Shown in pieces: positions 44,477-54,888 of a stretch of DNA of 64,000 nucleotides. The notes beneath the pieces are model-generated. The model was given only the letters and a program-made list of their open reading frames with translations, searched no databases and was not told where the DNA came from. This DNA is from Pseudomonas sp. RIT-PI-AD (GTDB lineage Bacteria; Pseudomonadota; Gammaproteobacteria; Pseudomonadales; Pseudomonadaceae), in NCBI RefSeq assembly GCF_025642785.1, contig NZ_JANZKU010000003.1:154295-218294 (forward strand). Direction: 5' to 3'. The position numbers and the translations under genes were made by a program. Numbering within the stretch: position 1 is the stretch's first letter; each line of letters opens with the position of its first letter.

Positions 44477-44941
44477 ATGGATATCCGTAAAGTCAAGAAA
44501 CTGATCGAGCTGCTGGAAGAGTCCGGTATCGACGAGCTGGAAATTCACGAAGGGGAAGAGTCGGTACGTATCAGCCGCCACAGTAAACAGGCTTTCGCTC
44601 CGCAACCTTACTACGCCGCGCCGGCCGCACCGGCCCCCGCGCCCCAGGCGGCGCCCGCCGGCGATGCCGCCGCCCCCGCTGCTGCTGCTGCCGCACCCAA
44701 GCTGAACGGCAACGTGGTGCGCTCGCCGATGGTCGGCACCTTCTACCGCGCCTCCTCGCCGAGTACGCCGTCGTTCGTCGAAGTCGGCCAGAGCGTCAAG
44801 AAGGGCGACATCCTCTGCATCGTCGAAGCGATGAAGATGATGAACCACATCGAAGCCGAAACCAGCGGCGTGATCGAATCCATCCTGGTGGAGAACGGCC
44901 AGCCGGTAGAGTACGACCAGCCGCTGTTCACCATCGTTTGA
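44477..44941 (+). CDS. accB: biotin carboxyl carrier protein of acetyl-CoA carboxylase
   Basis: A 154-residue BCCP. The N-terminal dimerising part ([17 protein letters not shown]) is followed by an Ala/Pro-rich mobile linker (about 47-75) and the biotinyl domain with the biotin Lys K120 in [14 protein letters not shown]. It carries CO2 between AccC and AccAD for malonyl-CoA synthesis. It is in an operon with accC, 17 bp downstream. Confidence 0.96.
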   Translation: MDIRKVKKLIELLEESGIDELEIHEGEESVRISRHSKQAFAPQPYYAAPAAPAPAPQAAPAGDAAAPAAAAAAPKLNGNVVRSPMVGTFYRASSPSTPSFVEVGQSVKKGDILCIVEAMKMMNHIEAETSGVIESILVENGQPVEYDQPLFTIV

Positions 44942-44958
44942 ACCGCGGAGAGCCTGCG

Positions 44959-46302
44959 ATGTTGGAAAAAGTCCTGATCGCCAACCGCGGCGAGATCGCC
45001 CTGCGCATTCTGCGTGCCTGCAAGGAACTGGGCATCAAGACGGTGGCGGTACACTCCACGGCGGATCGCGAGTTGATGCATCTGTCCCTGGCCGACGAGA
45101 CCGTTTGCATCGGTCCGGCCCCCGCCGCGCAATCCTACCTGCACATCCCGGCGATCATCGCGGCCGCCGAAGTCACCGGCGCCACGGCGATCCACCCGGG
45201 TTACGGCTTCCTCGCCGAGAACGCCGACTTCGCCGAACAGGTGGAGAAATCCGGCTTCGCCTTCATCGGCCCGACCGCCGATGTGATCCGCCTGATGGGC
45301 GACAAGGTGTCCGCCAAGGACGCCATGAAGCGCACCGGCGTGCCCACCGTGCCGGGTTCCGACGGCCCGCTGCCGGAAGACGAGGAAACCGCGCTGGCGA
45401 TCGGCCGCGAGGTCGGTTACCCGGTGATCATCAAGGCCGCCGGCGGCGGCGGCGGCCGCGGTATGCGCGTGGTCCACAGCGAGGAAGAGCTGATCAAGGC
45501 CGCCAAGCTGACCCGCACCGAGGCCGGCGCCGCGTTCGGCAACCCGATGGTCTACCTGGAAAAATTCCTCACCAATCCGCGTCACGTGGAAGTGCAGGTG
45601 CTTTCCGACGGCCAGGGCAACGCGATCCACCTGGGCGACCGCGATTGCTCGCTGCAACGCCGTCACCAGAAAGTATTGGAAGAAGCGCCGGCCCCGGGCA
45701 TCGACGAAGACGCCCGCCAGGAAGTCCTCGATCGGTGCGTGAAAGCCTGCATCGAGATCGGCTACCGCGGCGCCGGTACCTTCGAGTTCCTCTACGAGAA
45801 CGGGCGGTTCTATTTCATCGAGATGAACACCCGCGTCCAGGTCGAGCACCCGGTCACCGAAATGGTCACCGGCATCGACATCGTCAAGGAAATGCTCAGC
45901 ATCGCCGCCGGCAACAAGCTGTCCTACACCCAGGACGACGTGGTGATCCGCGGCCACGCGCTGGAATGCCGGATCAACGCGGAAGACCCTTCGACCTTCA
46001 TGCCGAGCCCCGGCAAGGTCAAGTACTTCCACGCCCCGGGCGGTAACGGCATCCGTGTCGACTCGCACCTGTACAGCGGCTATTCGGTCCCGCCGAACTA
46101 CGACTCGCTGATCGGCAAGCTGATCAGCTATGGCGTCGACCGGGACGAAGCGCTGGCGCGGATGCGCAATGCGCTGGACGAGATCGTCGTCGACGGCATC
46201 AAGACCAATATCCCGCTGCATCGCGACCTGACGCGGGACAAGGGGTTCTGCCGGGGTGGCGTGAACATCCACTACCTCGAGCACAAGCTCGGCATCAAGT
46301 GA
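44959..46302 (+). CDS. accC: biotin carboxylase subunit of acetyl-CoA carboxylase
   Basis: A 447-residue ATP-grasp biotin carboxylase. Family signatures: [34 protein letters not shown], the glycine-rich ATP lid [13 protein letters not shown], and the catalytic region [16 protein letters not shown]. It carboxylates the biotin of AccB using bicarbonate and ATP. ATG 44959 is preceded by GGAGAGCC; a slightly longer frame from 44938 overlaps the accB end. A strong terminator follows. Confidence 0.96.
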   Translation: MLEKVLIANRGEIALRILRACKELGIKTVAVHSTADRELMHLSLADETVCIGPAPAAQSYLHIPAIIAAAEVTGATAIHPGYGFLAENADFAEQVEKSGFAFIGPTADVIRLMGDKVSAKDAMKRTGVPTVPGSDGPLPEDEETALAIGREVGYPVIIKAAGGGGGRGMRVVHSEEELIKAAKLTRTEAGAAFGNPMVYLEKFLTNPRHVEVQVLSDGQGNAIHLGDRDCSLQRRHQKVLEEAPAPGIDEDARQEVLDRCVKACIEIGYRGAGTFEFLYENGRFYFIEMNTRVQVEHPVTEMVTGIDIVKEMLSIAAGNKLSYTQDDVVIRGHALECRINAEDPSTFMPSPGKVKYFHAPGGNGIRVDSHLYSGYSVPPNYDSLIGKLISYGVDRDEALARMRNALDEIVVDGIKTNIPLHRDLTRDKGFCRGGVNIHYLEHKLGIK

Positions 46303-46329
46303 GGCGGTCCGCCGCCTGACGCGAAAAGA

Positions 46330-46356
46330 AAAAGGAGCGGCTTGCCGCTCCTTTTT
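46330..46356 (+). terminator. intrinsic terminator of the aroQ-accBC operon
   Basis: GGAGCGGC-TT-GCCGCTCC (46334-46351) with a preceding A run and a following T run (46352-46356), 28 bp after the accC stop. The A/T tracts on both sides mean it could also work on the minus strand. Confidence 0.9.
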
Positions 46357-46605
46357 CGTTATCCGCGCCCGATCCGTCCGCCGATCTCGGCCACCACGGG
46401 AACCGGATGCCCCGGCGAGCGTCGAAACGCCATTCGCCTGCGCCGTCGACGTTGTGCACGAAGACTCACGTCGAGGCGCCGCGGGCCGTGCAAAAACGGA
46501 ACGACTGCACATCCACACTGCTACACGCATCACATTTCCGCGACATGCGGCGGCAGGCCCGGCCTCCCCCCGGCACTATCCGTGGATACCTCAAGGAGAT
46601 TGCGT
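46357..46605. other. intergenic region before the amidase gene
   Basis: About 250 bp with no supportable gene. Close to the amidase start, CAAGGAGATTGCGT forms a strong ribosome-binding site. No promoter boxes could be chosen with confidence. Confidence 0.4.
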
Positions 46606-47217
46606 ATGTTGACTCTCGATGCCGCAGGCATGATCCAGGACCCGCGGGTACGCCTCGCACGCGCCACCACCATCGAACGCGGCGACATGACGGTGGTGAA
46701 CGGGATAATCGTGCACCAGACCGGCGGCGCCTCCGCCTCTTCCTCCCTGAACAGCTACAAGACCAGCGTTGCCGGTGCGCACATCCTGATCGACAAGGAC
46801 GGCACCATCTACCAGACCGCCTCGCTATACAAACGCACCAATCACGTCGGCCGCCTGCGCGCGCGCTGCGTCGTCGAACACCGCTGCACCCCCGCCGAAA
46901 CCAAGGCCCTGCAAAGCTTCAACCCACGCGCCGAGCACCTGCGCGAGCAGGCCAAGGCCGCACCGGACCGCTACCCCTCGAACCAGGACAGCATCGGCAT
47001 CGAGCTGGTCGGCGAGACCGTGCCCAATCCCTCCTTCGGGCGGGTCGCGGGCGCCGCGGAGCGGAACTTCGTCACCGTGACCGATGCGCAGAACGCATCC
47101 CTCAAATGGCTGATCGGAGAAATCTCTTCCACCCTGCGCGTGCCGATGATGGAGGTGTTCCGTCACCCCACGGTATCCCGCAAGACCGAATCGGAGGCGT
47201 CGACGGCCAGATGGTGA
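46606..47217 (+). CDS. AmpD-like N-acetylmuramoyl-L-alanine amidase, possible effector
   Basis: A 203-residue amidase_2 domain protein. The zinc and catalytic pattern of AmpD is visible: H37 in IIVHQTGG, E133 in SIGIELVGE, H187 in RHPTVSRKTESEAS, with K193 and E195 at the places of AmpD's Lys and Asp. It should cleave the amide bond between MurNAc and the peptide stem. There is no signal peptide, and a gene for a small lipoprotein overlaps its 3' end. That pairing resembles effector/immunity pairs of type VI secretion; the alternative is a cytoplasmic muropeptide-recycling enzyme. Confidence 0.75.
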   Translation: MLTLDAAGMIQDPRVRLARATTIERGDMTVVNGIIVHQTGGASASSSLNSYKTSVAGAHILIDKDGTIYQTASLYKRTNHVGRLRARCVVEHRCTPAETKALQSFNPRAEHLREQAKAAPDRYPSNQDSIGIELVGETVPNPSFGRVAGAAERNFVTVTDAQNASLKWLIGEISSTLRVPMMEVFRHPTVSRKTESEASTARW

Positions 47218-47645
47218 GACTCATCGCGTTATTCGGCGCCAGCCTGCTGGCCGCCTGCGTCAGCGCCCAGGACGATGCCCTGGACGACGGCACCGAACCC
47301 AGCCTGAAGCCCGCCGGGCTGGCGGCCGTCCAGCGCCTGGAGATCACCCAGAACGCCGCGCGGGCCAAGGGCCCGGAGAGCGACCAGGCGGACTGCTCGG
47401 GCTTCGTCGTCGACGAGGCGGCCGTGCGGCGCTTCTTCGACAAGACCCAGGCGGTCGAAGCCGACGACTACTGGCACACCCTCGACTGGTCGCCCTGCTA
47501 CGCCAGCGGCAAGGTGGAGTTCGTCGACGGCAGCAAGGCGGTCTGGTCGCTTCATCAATTGCAGGCCGGGTCGGTGGTCTTCGAAGATGGCCGGGAAACC
47601 TACCTGTACTGCCCGGAGTGTCGCTGGAAACCCTTTGTCTGGTAA
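47211..47645 (+). CDS. small Cys-containing lipoprotein, possible immunity protein of the amidase
   Basis: A 144-residue lipoprotein: MVRLIALFGASLLAACVSA with lipobox LAAC (Cys16) followed by Val. The mature part holds four more Cys (ADCSGF, SPCYA, YCPECRW) that could make disulfides. The ATG lies inside the last codons of the amidase gene (7-bp overlap), so expression is coupled; a GTG at 47214 would also serve. Location in the periplasm is where an immunity protein against a cell-wall amidase would act. Sequence alone gives no known family; P. aeruginosa also has one uncharacterised gene between accC and prmA, possibly this one. Confidence 0.7.
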   Translation: MVRLIALFGASLLAACVSAQDDALDDGTEPSLKPAGLAAVQRLEITQNAARAKGPESDQADCSGFVVDEAAVRRFFDKTQAVEADDYWHTLDWSPCYASGKVEFVDGSKAVWSLHQLQAGSVVFEDGRETYLYCPECRWKPFVW

Positions 47646-47714
47646 GGTTGCCGCCTTTTTCCAGCCCGGGGGCGGGCGCCTGGCGTCCGCCCCTTCGCCC
47701 CGAGGTTTCCCGCA

Positions 47715-48602
47715 ATGCCCTGGCTCCAGATCCGCCTCGCCATCACCCCGGAACAGGCGGAAACCTACGAAGACGCCCTGCTCGAGGTCGGCGCCGTCTC
47801 GGTGACCTTCATGGACGCCGAAGACCAGCCGATCTTCGAGCCGGACCTGGGCACCACGCCCCTCTGGTCGCGCACCCACCTGCTGGCGCTGTTCGAAGCC
47901 GACACCGATGAAGCCAGCCTGCTGAGCCATCTGCAGTGGCTCACCGCTGGCGCCCTCCCCGACCACCAGGTGGAGCGTATCGAGGATCAGGACTGGGAGC
48001 GCAGTTGGATGGACGCCTTCCATCCGATGCGTTTCGGCCGGCGCCTGTGGATCGTCCCGAGCTGGCACGCCGCCCCCGAGCCACAGGCGGTGAACCTGCT
48101 GCTGGATCCCGGCCTGGCGTTCGGCACCGGCACTCACCCAACCACCGCGCTGTGCCTCGAATGGCTGGATGCCCAGGACCTGAAGGATCGCACGCTGCTG
48201 GATTTCGGCTGCGGCTCGGGCATTCTCGCCATCGCCGCGTTGCTGCTCGGCGCCCGCCGCGCGGTGGGCACCGATATCGATCCCCAGGCACTGCAAGCCT
48301 CGCGGGACAACGCTGGACGCAACGGCATCGAACCCGAGCGTTTTCCGCTCTACCTGCCCGCCGACCTGCCCGCCGAGCACGCCGAGGTGGTGGTGGCGAA
48401 CATCCTCGCAGGGCCGCTGGTGGCGCTGGCACCGCAGATCACCGGCCTGGTGCGACCGGGCGGACTGCTGGCACTGTCCGGCATCCTCGCGGAGCAGGCC
48501 GAAGAGGTCCGTGCGGCCTACTCGGATGCGTTCGACCTCGACCCCACCGCCGACAAGGATGGCTGGGTACGCATCAGCGGGCGTCGCCGCCAGGCCCGAT
48601 GA
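47715..48602 (+). CDS. prmA: ribosomal protein L11 methyltransferase
   Basis: A 295-residue PrmA. The N-terminal L11-recognition domain ([20 protein letters not shown]) is followed by the SAM methyltransferase domain with [20 protein letters not shown], motif [15 protein letters not shown] and the NILAGPL motif. It trimethylates L11 at several positions. Gene order accC-x-prmA-DUF3426-dusB-fis is as in P. aeruginosa. Confidence 0.95.
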   Translation: MPWLQIRLAITPEQAETYEDALLEVGAVSVTFMDAEDQPIFEPDLGTTPLWSRTHLLALFEADTDEASLLSHLQWLTAGALPDHQVERIEDQDWERSWMDAFHPMRFGRRLWIVPSWHAAPEPQAVNLLLDPGLAFGTGTHPTTALCLEWLDAQDLKDRTLLDFGCGSGILAIAALLLGARRAVGTDIDPQALQASRDNAGRNGIEPERFPLYLPADLPAEHAEVVVANILAGPLVALAPQITGLVRPGGLLALSGILAEQAEEVRAAYSDAFDLDPTADKDGWVRISGRRRQAR

Positions 48603-48723
48603 GCCCCATGCGCCGGGGCCTGCCCCGCACGCGGGGCGGTACGTCCGCCCTGGTCTTCACACCGCTTGCCGCTGCCGCGGGCGCTTACGCTAGACTAGCG
48701 CCTCGTTTTATACGGACCGCCGC

Positions 48724-50097
<1,374 letters not shown>

Positions 50098-50102
50098 CGC
50101 CC

Positions 50103-50120
50103 GGCCCTTTCGGAGGGGCC
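50103..50120 (+). terminator. weak hairpin after the DUF3426 gene
   Basis: GGCCCTT / AGGGGCC stem (one G-T pair) with a 4-base loop, 6 bp after the stop codon. Only a short TTCCT follows, so termination may be partial. Confidence 0.4.
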
Positions 50121-50174
50121 TTCCTAACCGCTGGCGATAAGCTTTTTACTGTTCATAATTTGTTCAAAACGACC

Positions 50175-50203
50175 TTTATCCGGTCATCGAGAGCGGGTAT
50201 CAT
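50175..50203 (+). promoter_or_regulatory. candidate promoter of dusB-fis
   Basis: TTTATC (50175-50180) and TATCAT (50198-50203) with a 17-bp spacer, in an AT-rich stretch (50138-50185) 60-90 bp upstream of dusB. The -10 box is good, the -35 box poor. Confidence 0.35.
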
Positions 50204-50265
50204 GCCCACCCTTTTTCGAACACCCGAAAACGACTGAACGCAGGCCCCACAGGCAGGGAAGACCC

Positions 50266-51261
50266 ATGTCGGCGGTACGCATCGGCCCTTACACGTTGCC
50301 CAACCCGGTGATCCTCGCCCCCATGGCGGGCGTGACCGATCGTCCGTTTCGCCAGCTCTGCCGCCGCCTCGGCGCCGGCCTGGTGGTCTCGGAAATGGTC
50401 ACCAGCGACGTCCGCCTGTGGAACACCCGCAAGTCCAGCCTGCGCCTGCCCCATGAAGGCGATCCCGAGCCGCGCTCGGTGCAGATCGCCGGCGGCGACC
50501 CGCAGATGCTGGCCGAAGCGGCCAGGGCCAACGTAAGGCTGGGCGCGCAGATCATCGACATCAACATGGGCTGCCCGGCGAAGAAAGTCTGCAACAAGGC
50601 CGCGGGGTCGGCCCTGATGAAGGACGAGATGCTGGTGGCGGAGATCCTCGAGGCGGTGGTCGCCGCGGTGGACGTGCCGGTCACCCTGAAGATCCGCACC
50701 GGCTGGGATCGGCAGAACCGCAATGGCCTGGCCATCGCGCGGATCGCCGAGCGTTCCGGAATCCAGGCACTGGCGGTGCACGGCCGGACCCGCGCCGATC
50801 TGTACACCGGCGAGGCGGAATACGAGCACATCGCCGCGATCAAGCAGGCGTTGTCGATTCCGGTGTTCGCCAACGGCGACATCGATTCGCCGCGCAAGGC
50901 CGCGCAGGTCCTCGCCGCCACGGGCGCCGACGGCCTGCTGATCGGTCGCGCGGCGCAAGGACGACCGTGGATATTCCGCGAGATCGTCCATTACCTGGCG
51001 ACCGGCGAATACCTGCCGGCACCGGGATTGGGAGAAGTGGAAGGCATTTTGCTGGAGCATCTGGCCGGCTTGCACACCTTCTATGGCGAGGCGATGGGCA
51101 TCCGCATCGCCCGCAAGCATGTCGGCTGGTATTTGGCGACGTTGCCGGGGGCCAGGGAATTCCGCACCCGGTTCAACCGTCTGGAGCGCGCGGACGAGCA
51201 ACGCGCCGGCATTCGACAGTTCTTCGTCGACTGCCATAACAACGAAGGGGCGGCCGCATGA
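50266..51261 (+). CDS. dusB: tRNA-dihydrouridine synthase B
   Basis: A 331-residue FMN-dependent Dus enzyme. [14 protein letters not shown] is the N-terminal flavin-binding start, [20 protein letters not shown] contains the catalytic Cys, and [12 protein letters not shown] and ANGDIDSP line the TIM barrel. It reduces uridine to dihydrouridine in the tRNA D-loop. The following fis ATG overlaps its stop (ATGA): the dusB-fis operon known from E. coli and P. aeruginosa. Confidence 0.94.
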   Translation: MSAVRIGPYTLPNPVILAPMAGVTDRPFRQLCRRLGAGLVVSEMVTSDVRLWNTRKSSLRLPHEGDPEPRSVQIAGGDPQMLAEAARANVRLGAQIIDINMGCPAKKVCNKAAGSALMKDEMLVAEILEAVVAAVDVPVTLKIRTGWDRQNRNGLAIARIAERSGIQALAVHGRTRADLYTGEAEYEHIAAIKQALSIPVFANGDIDSPRKAAQVLAATGADGLLIGRAAQGRPWIFREIVHYLATGEYLPAPGLGEVEGILLEHLAGLHTFYGEAMGIRIARKHVGWYLATLPGAREFRTRFNRLERADEQRAGIRQFFVDCHNNEGAAA

Positions 51262-51578
51262 CGACGATGAGCGAAAATTTTTTTGATGGGGCAACATCCG
51301 TGAGCGACAACGGCAATCTGAAACAACACCTGAACGCGCCGTCCGCCGAGGGCCAGACGCTGCGCGGCAGTGTGGAGAAGGCGCTGCACAACTATTTCGC
51401 CCATCTGGAAGGCGCCGAAGTCACCGACGTGTACAACCTGGTGCTTTCCGAAGTCGAGGCGCCCCTGCTGGAAAGCGTGATGAATTACGTCAAAGGCAAC
51501 CAGACCAAGGCCTCCGAGCTGCTGGGCCTGAACCGCGGCACCCTGCGCAAGAAGCTCAAGCAGTACGACCTGCTCTGA
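51258..51578 (+). CDS. fis: DNA-binding protein Fis
   Basis: A 106-residue Fis, slightly longer than the 98 residues of E. coli Fis. The C-terminal HTH reads [20 protein letters not shown] and KLKQYDLL, with the dimer helices ([19 protein letters not shown]) before it. It bends DNA and controls stable RNA genes, recombination and many promoters. The ATG at 51258 overlaps the dusB stop; a later start at the SVSD region is possible but less likely given the coupling. Confidence 0.94.
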   Translation: MTTMSENFFDGATSVSDNGNLKQHLNAPSAEGQTLRGSVEKALHNYFAHLEGAEVTDVYNLVLSEVEAPLLESVMNYVKGNQTKASELLGLNRGTLRKKLKQYDLL

Positions 51579-51665
51579 TAAGCGGCGGCAGGCGACGGCC
51601 AGCGGCGGCGTCGCTCCGGGCCCGGCACCTGCCTCCAGAAAGCCTGTAGCCCTGTGGAACTCTTC

Positions 51666-53273
51666 ATGACCGACCAGACCCTTCGCCTTCCCGTCCGCCG
51701 CGCGCTGATCAGCGTGTCCGACAAGACCGGTGTCCTCGACTTCGCCCGCGCGCTCGCCGCCCTCGGCGTGGAAATCCTCTCCACCGGCGGCACCTACAAG
51801 CTGCTCCGGGACAACGCCATCGAGGCCGTGGAAGTCGCCGACTACACCGGCTTCCCGGAGATGATGGACGGCCGGGTCAAGACCCTGCATCCGAAGATCC
51901 ACGGCGGCATCCTCGGCCGTCGCGCCCTCGACGGCGCGGTGATGGAACAGCACGGCATCCAGCCGATCGACCTGGTCGCGGTCAACCTGTATCCCTTCGA
52001 AGCCACCGTCGCCAAGCCCGATTGCGACCTGGCCGAGGCCATCGAGAACATCGACATCGGCGGCCCGACCATGGTCCGCTCCGCGGCGAAGAACCATAAG
52101 GACGTGGCCATCGTGGTCAACGTCGGCGACTACGCCGGCATCGTCGAGGCGCTGCGCACCGGTGGCCTGACCTACGCCCAACGCTTCGACCTGGCGCTCA
52201 AGGCCTTCGAGCACACCGCCGCCTACGACGGCATGATCGCCAACTACCTCGGCGGCATCGACCGCAGCGCGGAGACGCTCTCCACCGAACGACGCAGCGT
52301 CTTCCCGCGTACCTTCAACACCCAGTTCGTCAAGGCGCAGGACATGCGCTACGGCGAGAACCCGCACCAGCAGGCGGCGTTCTACGTCGAGGCGAAGAAG
52401 GGCGAGGCCAGCGTGTCCACCGCCGTCCAGTTGCAAGGCAAGGAACTGTCCTTCAACAACGTGGCCGACACCGACGCCGCGCTGGAATGCGTGAAGGGTT
52501 TCGTCAAGCCGGCCTGCGTGATCGTCAAGCACGCCAACCCCTGTGGCGTCGCCGTGGTGCCGGATGCCGAGGGCGGCATCCGCCAGGCCTACGAGTTGGC
52601 CTACGCCACCGACAGCGAATCGGCCTTCGGCGGCATCATCGCCTTCAACCGCGAGCTGGACGGCGACACCGCCCGCGCCATCGTCGAACGCCAGTTCGTC
52701 GAAGTCATCATCGCGCCGAAAGTCAGTGCCGACGCGCGCGCGGTGGTCGCCGCCAAGGCCAACGTGCGCCTGCTCGAATGCGGCGAATGGCCGGCCGAGC
52801 GCGCCGCCGGCTGGGACTACAAACGGGTCAATGGCGGCCTGCTGGTGCAGAGCCGCGACATCGGCATGATCGGCGCCGACGACCTCAAGGTGGTGACCCG
52901 CCGCGCGCCCAGCGAGCAGGAAATCCACGACCTGATCTTCGCCTGGAAGGTGGCCAAGTTCGTCAAGTCCAACGCCATCGTCTACGCCCGCAACCGGCAG
53001 ACCGTCGGCGTCGGCGCCGGCCAGATGAGCCGGGTCAACTCCGCCCGCATCGCCGCAATCAAGGCCGAACACGCCGGCCTCGCGGTGCAGGGCGCCGTGA
53101 TGGCCTCGGACGCCTTCTTCCCGTTCCGCGACGGCATCGACAATGCGGCCAAGGTCGGCATCACCGCGGTGATCCAGCCCGGCGGCTCGATGCGCGACAG
53201 CGAAGTGATCGCCGCCGCCGACGAGGCGAACATCGCCATGGTATTCACCGGCATGCGCCACTTCAGGCACTGA
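51666..53273 (+). CDS. purH: bifunctional AICAR transformylase/IMP cyclohydrolase
   Basis: A 535-residue PurH of standard length. The N-terminal cyclohydrolase (MGS-like) domain begins [18 protein letters not shown] and includes [19 protein letters not shown]. The C-terminal transformylase domain has [25 protein letters not shown] and the [11 protein letters not shown] motif. It performs the last two steps to IMP. ATG 51666 (MTDQTLRLP) is chosen over a GTG at 51654 because it matches Pseudomonas PurH N-termini. Confidence 0.96.
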   Translation: MTDQTLRLPVRRALISVSDKTGVLDFARALAALGVEILSTGGTYKLLRDNAIEAVEVADYTGFPEMMDGRVKTLHPKIHGGILGRRALDGAVMEQHGIQPIDLVAVNLYPFEATVAKPDCDLAEAIENIDIGGPTMVRSAAKNHKDVAIVVNVGDYAGIVEALRTGGLTYAQRFDLALKAFEHTAAYDGMIANYLGGIDRSAETLSTERRSVFPRTFNTQFVKAQDMRYGENPHQQAAFYVEAKKGEASVSTAVQLQGKELSFNNVADTDAALECVKGFVKPACVIVKHANPCGVAVVPDAEGGIRQAYELAYATDSESAFGGIIAFNRELDGDTARAIVERQFVEVIIAPKVSADARAVVAAKANVRLLECGEWPAERAAGWDYKRVNGGLLVQSRDIGMIGADDLKVVTRRAPSEQEIHDLIFAWKVAKFVKSNAIVYARNRQTVGVGAGQMSRVNSARIAAIKAEHAGLAVQGAVMASDAFFPFRDGIDNAAKVGITAVIQPGGSMRDSEVIAAADEANIAMVFTGMRHFRH

Positions 53274-53282
53274 GGGACCCAC

Positions 53283-53396
53283 GGTGGGCAACGCCGGTCG
53301 CCCACCCTACCCCCACTGACGTAACGGTGGATGACTGCGGCCATCCACCCTACGCGGCCCCCTTTCGTAGGGTGGATAACGCGTCGCTTATCCACC
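53283..53396. repeat. three hairpin repeat units between purH and purD
   Basis: Units at 53283-53310, 53326-53353 and 53367-53396. Read in the same orientation, each begins GTAGGGTGG and ends CCACC, with 28-30 bp in total and self-complementary arms; the first two units lie opposite to the third. A fourth copy is at 61822-61851. Stem interiors differ between copies but remain paired (see findings). They resemble REP-type dispersed elements. Confidence 0.8.
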
Positions 53397-53433
53397 AAAC
53401 GGGCCTTCGGCCCGCCTCCCCAAGGAGAAACCC

Positions 53434-54726
53434 ATGAACGTACTGATCATCGGCAGCGGCGGCCGCGAGCACGCCCTGGCCTGGAAGGTCGCCCAGGACC
53501 CGCGCGTCGAGAAAATCTTCGTCGCCCCCGGCAACGCCGGCACCGCCACCGAGGCCAAGTGCGAGAACGTCGCCATCGACGTACTGGCGCTGGAGCAACT
53601 GGCCGACTTCGCCGAGAAGCACGTGCAACTGACCATCGTCGGCCCGGAAGCGCCGCTGGTGAAGGGCGTGGTCGACCTGTTCCGCGCCCGCGGCCTGGAT
53701 TGCTTCGGCCCCACCGCCGGCGCGGCGCAACTGGAAGGTTCCAAGGCGTTCACCAAGGATTTCCTCGCCCGCCACGGGATTCCCAGCGCCGACTACCAGA
53801 ATTTCACCGAGATCGCGCCGGCGCTGGCCTACCTGCGGGAGAAGGGCGCGCCGATCGTGATCAAGGCCGACGGCCTGGCCGCGGGCAAGGGCGTGATCGT
53901 CGCCATGACCCTGGCCGAAGCCGAGGAGGCGGTGCGCGACATGCTCGCCGGCAACGCCTTCGGCGAGGCCGGGTCGCGGGTGGTGATCGAGGAATTCCTC
54001 GACGGCGAGGAAGCCAGCTTCATCGTCATGGTCGACGGCAGGAATGTCCTGCCGATGGCCACCAGCCAAGACCACAAGCGCGTCGGCGACGGCGACAGCG
54101 GCCCCAACACCGGCGGCATGGGCGCCTACTCGCCGGCCCCGGTGGTGACCGCCGAGGTCCACCAACGGGTGATGGACGAGGTGATCTACCCGACCGTGCG
54201 CGGCATGGCCGAGGAAGGCAACGTCTACACCGGCTTCCTGTATGCGGGGCTGATGATCGACAAGGCCGGCCGTCCCAAGGTCATCGAGTTCAACTGCCGC
54301 TTCGGCGACCCGGAGACCCAGCCGATCATGGTGCGCCTGGAATCCAGCCTGGTGCTGCTGGTGGAGGCCGCCCTGGCCCGGGCACTGGACAAGGTCGAGG
54401 CGCAATGGGACCCGCGGCCCACGGTCGGCGTGGTGCTGGCCGCCGGCGGCTACCCGGGCGACTACGCCAAGGGCGAGGTGATCGAAGGCCTGGCCGAGGC
54501 CGCGGCACTGGACGGCAAGGTGTTCCATGCCGGCACCGCGCTGGACGCGGCGGGCCGGGTGGTCACCGCCGGCGGCCGCGTGCTCTGTGCCACGGCCATC
54601 GGCCGCAGCGTGTCGGAGGCCCAGCGGCAAGCCTATCGCCTGGCGGAGAAGATCCGCTGGAACGGCAGTTTCTACCGCAGCGACATCGGTTACCGGGCGA
54701 TCGCCCGGGAACGCGGGGAAAACTGA
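53434..54726 (+). CDS. purD: phosphoribosylamine-glycine ligase
   Basis: A 430-residue ATP-grasp GAR synthetase. [20 protein letters not shown] is the PurD N-terminus; [15 protein letters not shown] is the ATP lid; [13 protein letters not shown] and [14 protein letters not shown] are the signature blocks. It forms GAR from phosphoribosylamine, glycine and ATP. A strong AAGGAG precedes the ATG. It follows purH across a repeat-bearing gap of 160 bp. Confidence 0.96.
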   Translation: MNVLIIGSGGREHALAWKVAQDPRVEKIFVAPGNAGTATEAKCENVAIDVLALEQLADFAEKHVQLTIVGPEAPLVKGVVDLFRARGLDCFGPTAGAAQLEGSKAFTKDFLARHGIPSADYQNFTEIAPALAYLREKGAPIVIKADGLAAGKGVIVAMTLAEAEEAVRDMLAGNAFGEAGSRVVIEEFLDGEEASFIVMVDGRNVLPMATSQDHKRVGDGDSGPNTGGMGAYSPAPVVTAEVHQRVMDEVIYPTVRGMAEEGNVYTGFLYAGLMIDKAGRPKVIEFNCRFGDPETQPIMVRLESSLVLLVEAALARALDKVEAQWDPRPTVGVVLAAGGYPGDYAKGEVIEGLAEAAALDGKVFHAGTALDAAGRVVTAGGRVLCATAIGRSVSEAQRQAYRLAEKIRWNGSFYRSDIGYRAIARERGEN

Positions 54727-54853
54727 AGGTAAAGATCGGGTAAAGCCCGCCCGACCGCCCACCGCTTCAGGCAGTGTGGCCGTCTGGGCGGCTTCGGGCG
54801 CGATACGCCGGCGCCGCCCGCCTTTGTCATATTCTCTGTGCGAATGGCTTGGC

Positions 54854-54859
54854 TATAAT
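54854..54859 (+). promoter_or_regulatory. -10 box upstream of retS
   Basis: A perfect TATAAT 30 bp before the retS start codon, with TTGG just upstream. No good -35 box is at 16-18 bp; TTGTCA at 54824-54829 is too far (24 bp). With this position the leader would be short, about 24 nt. Confidence 0.5.
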
Positions 54860-54888
54860 CCGGCCACTCACCCCGAAGGGACTTGCCC

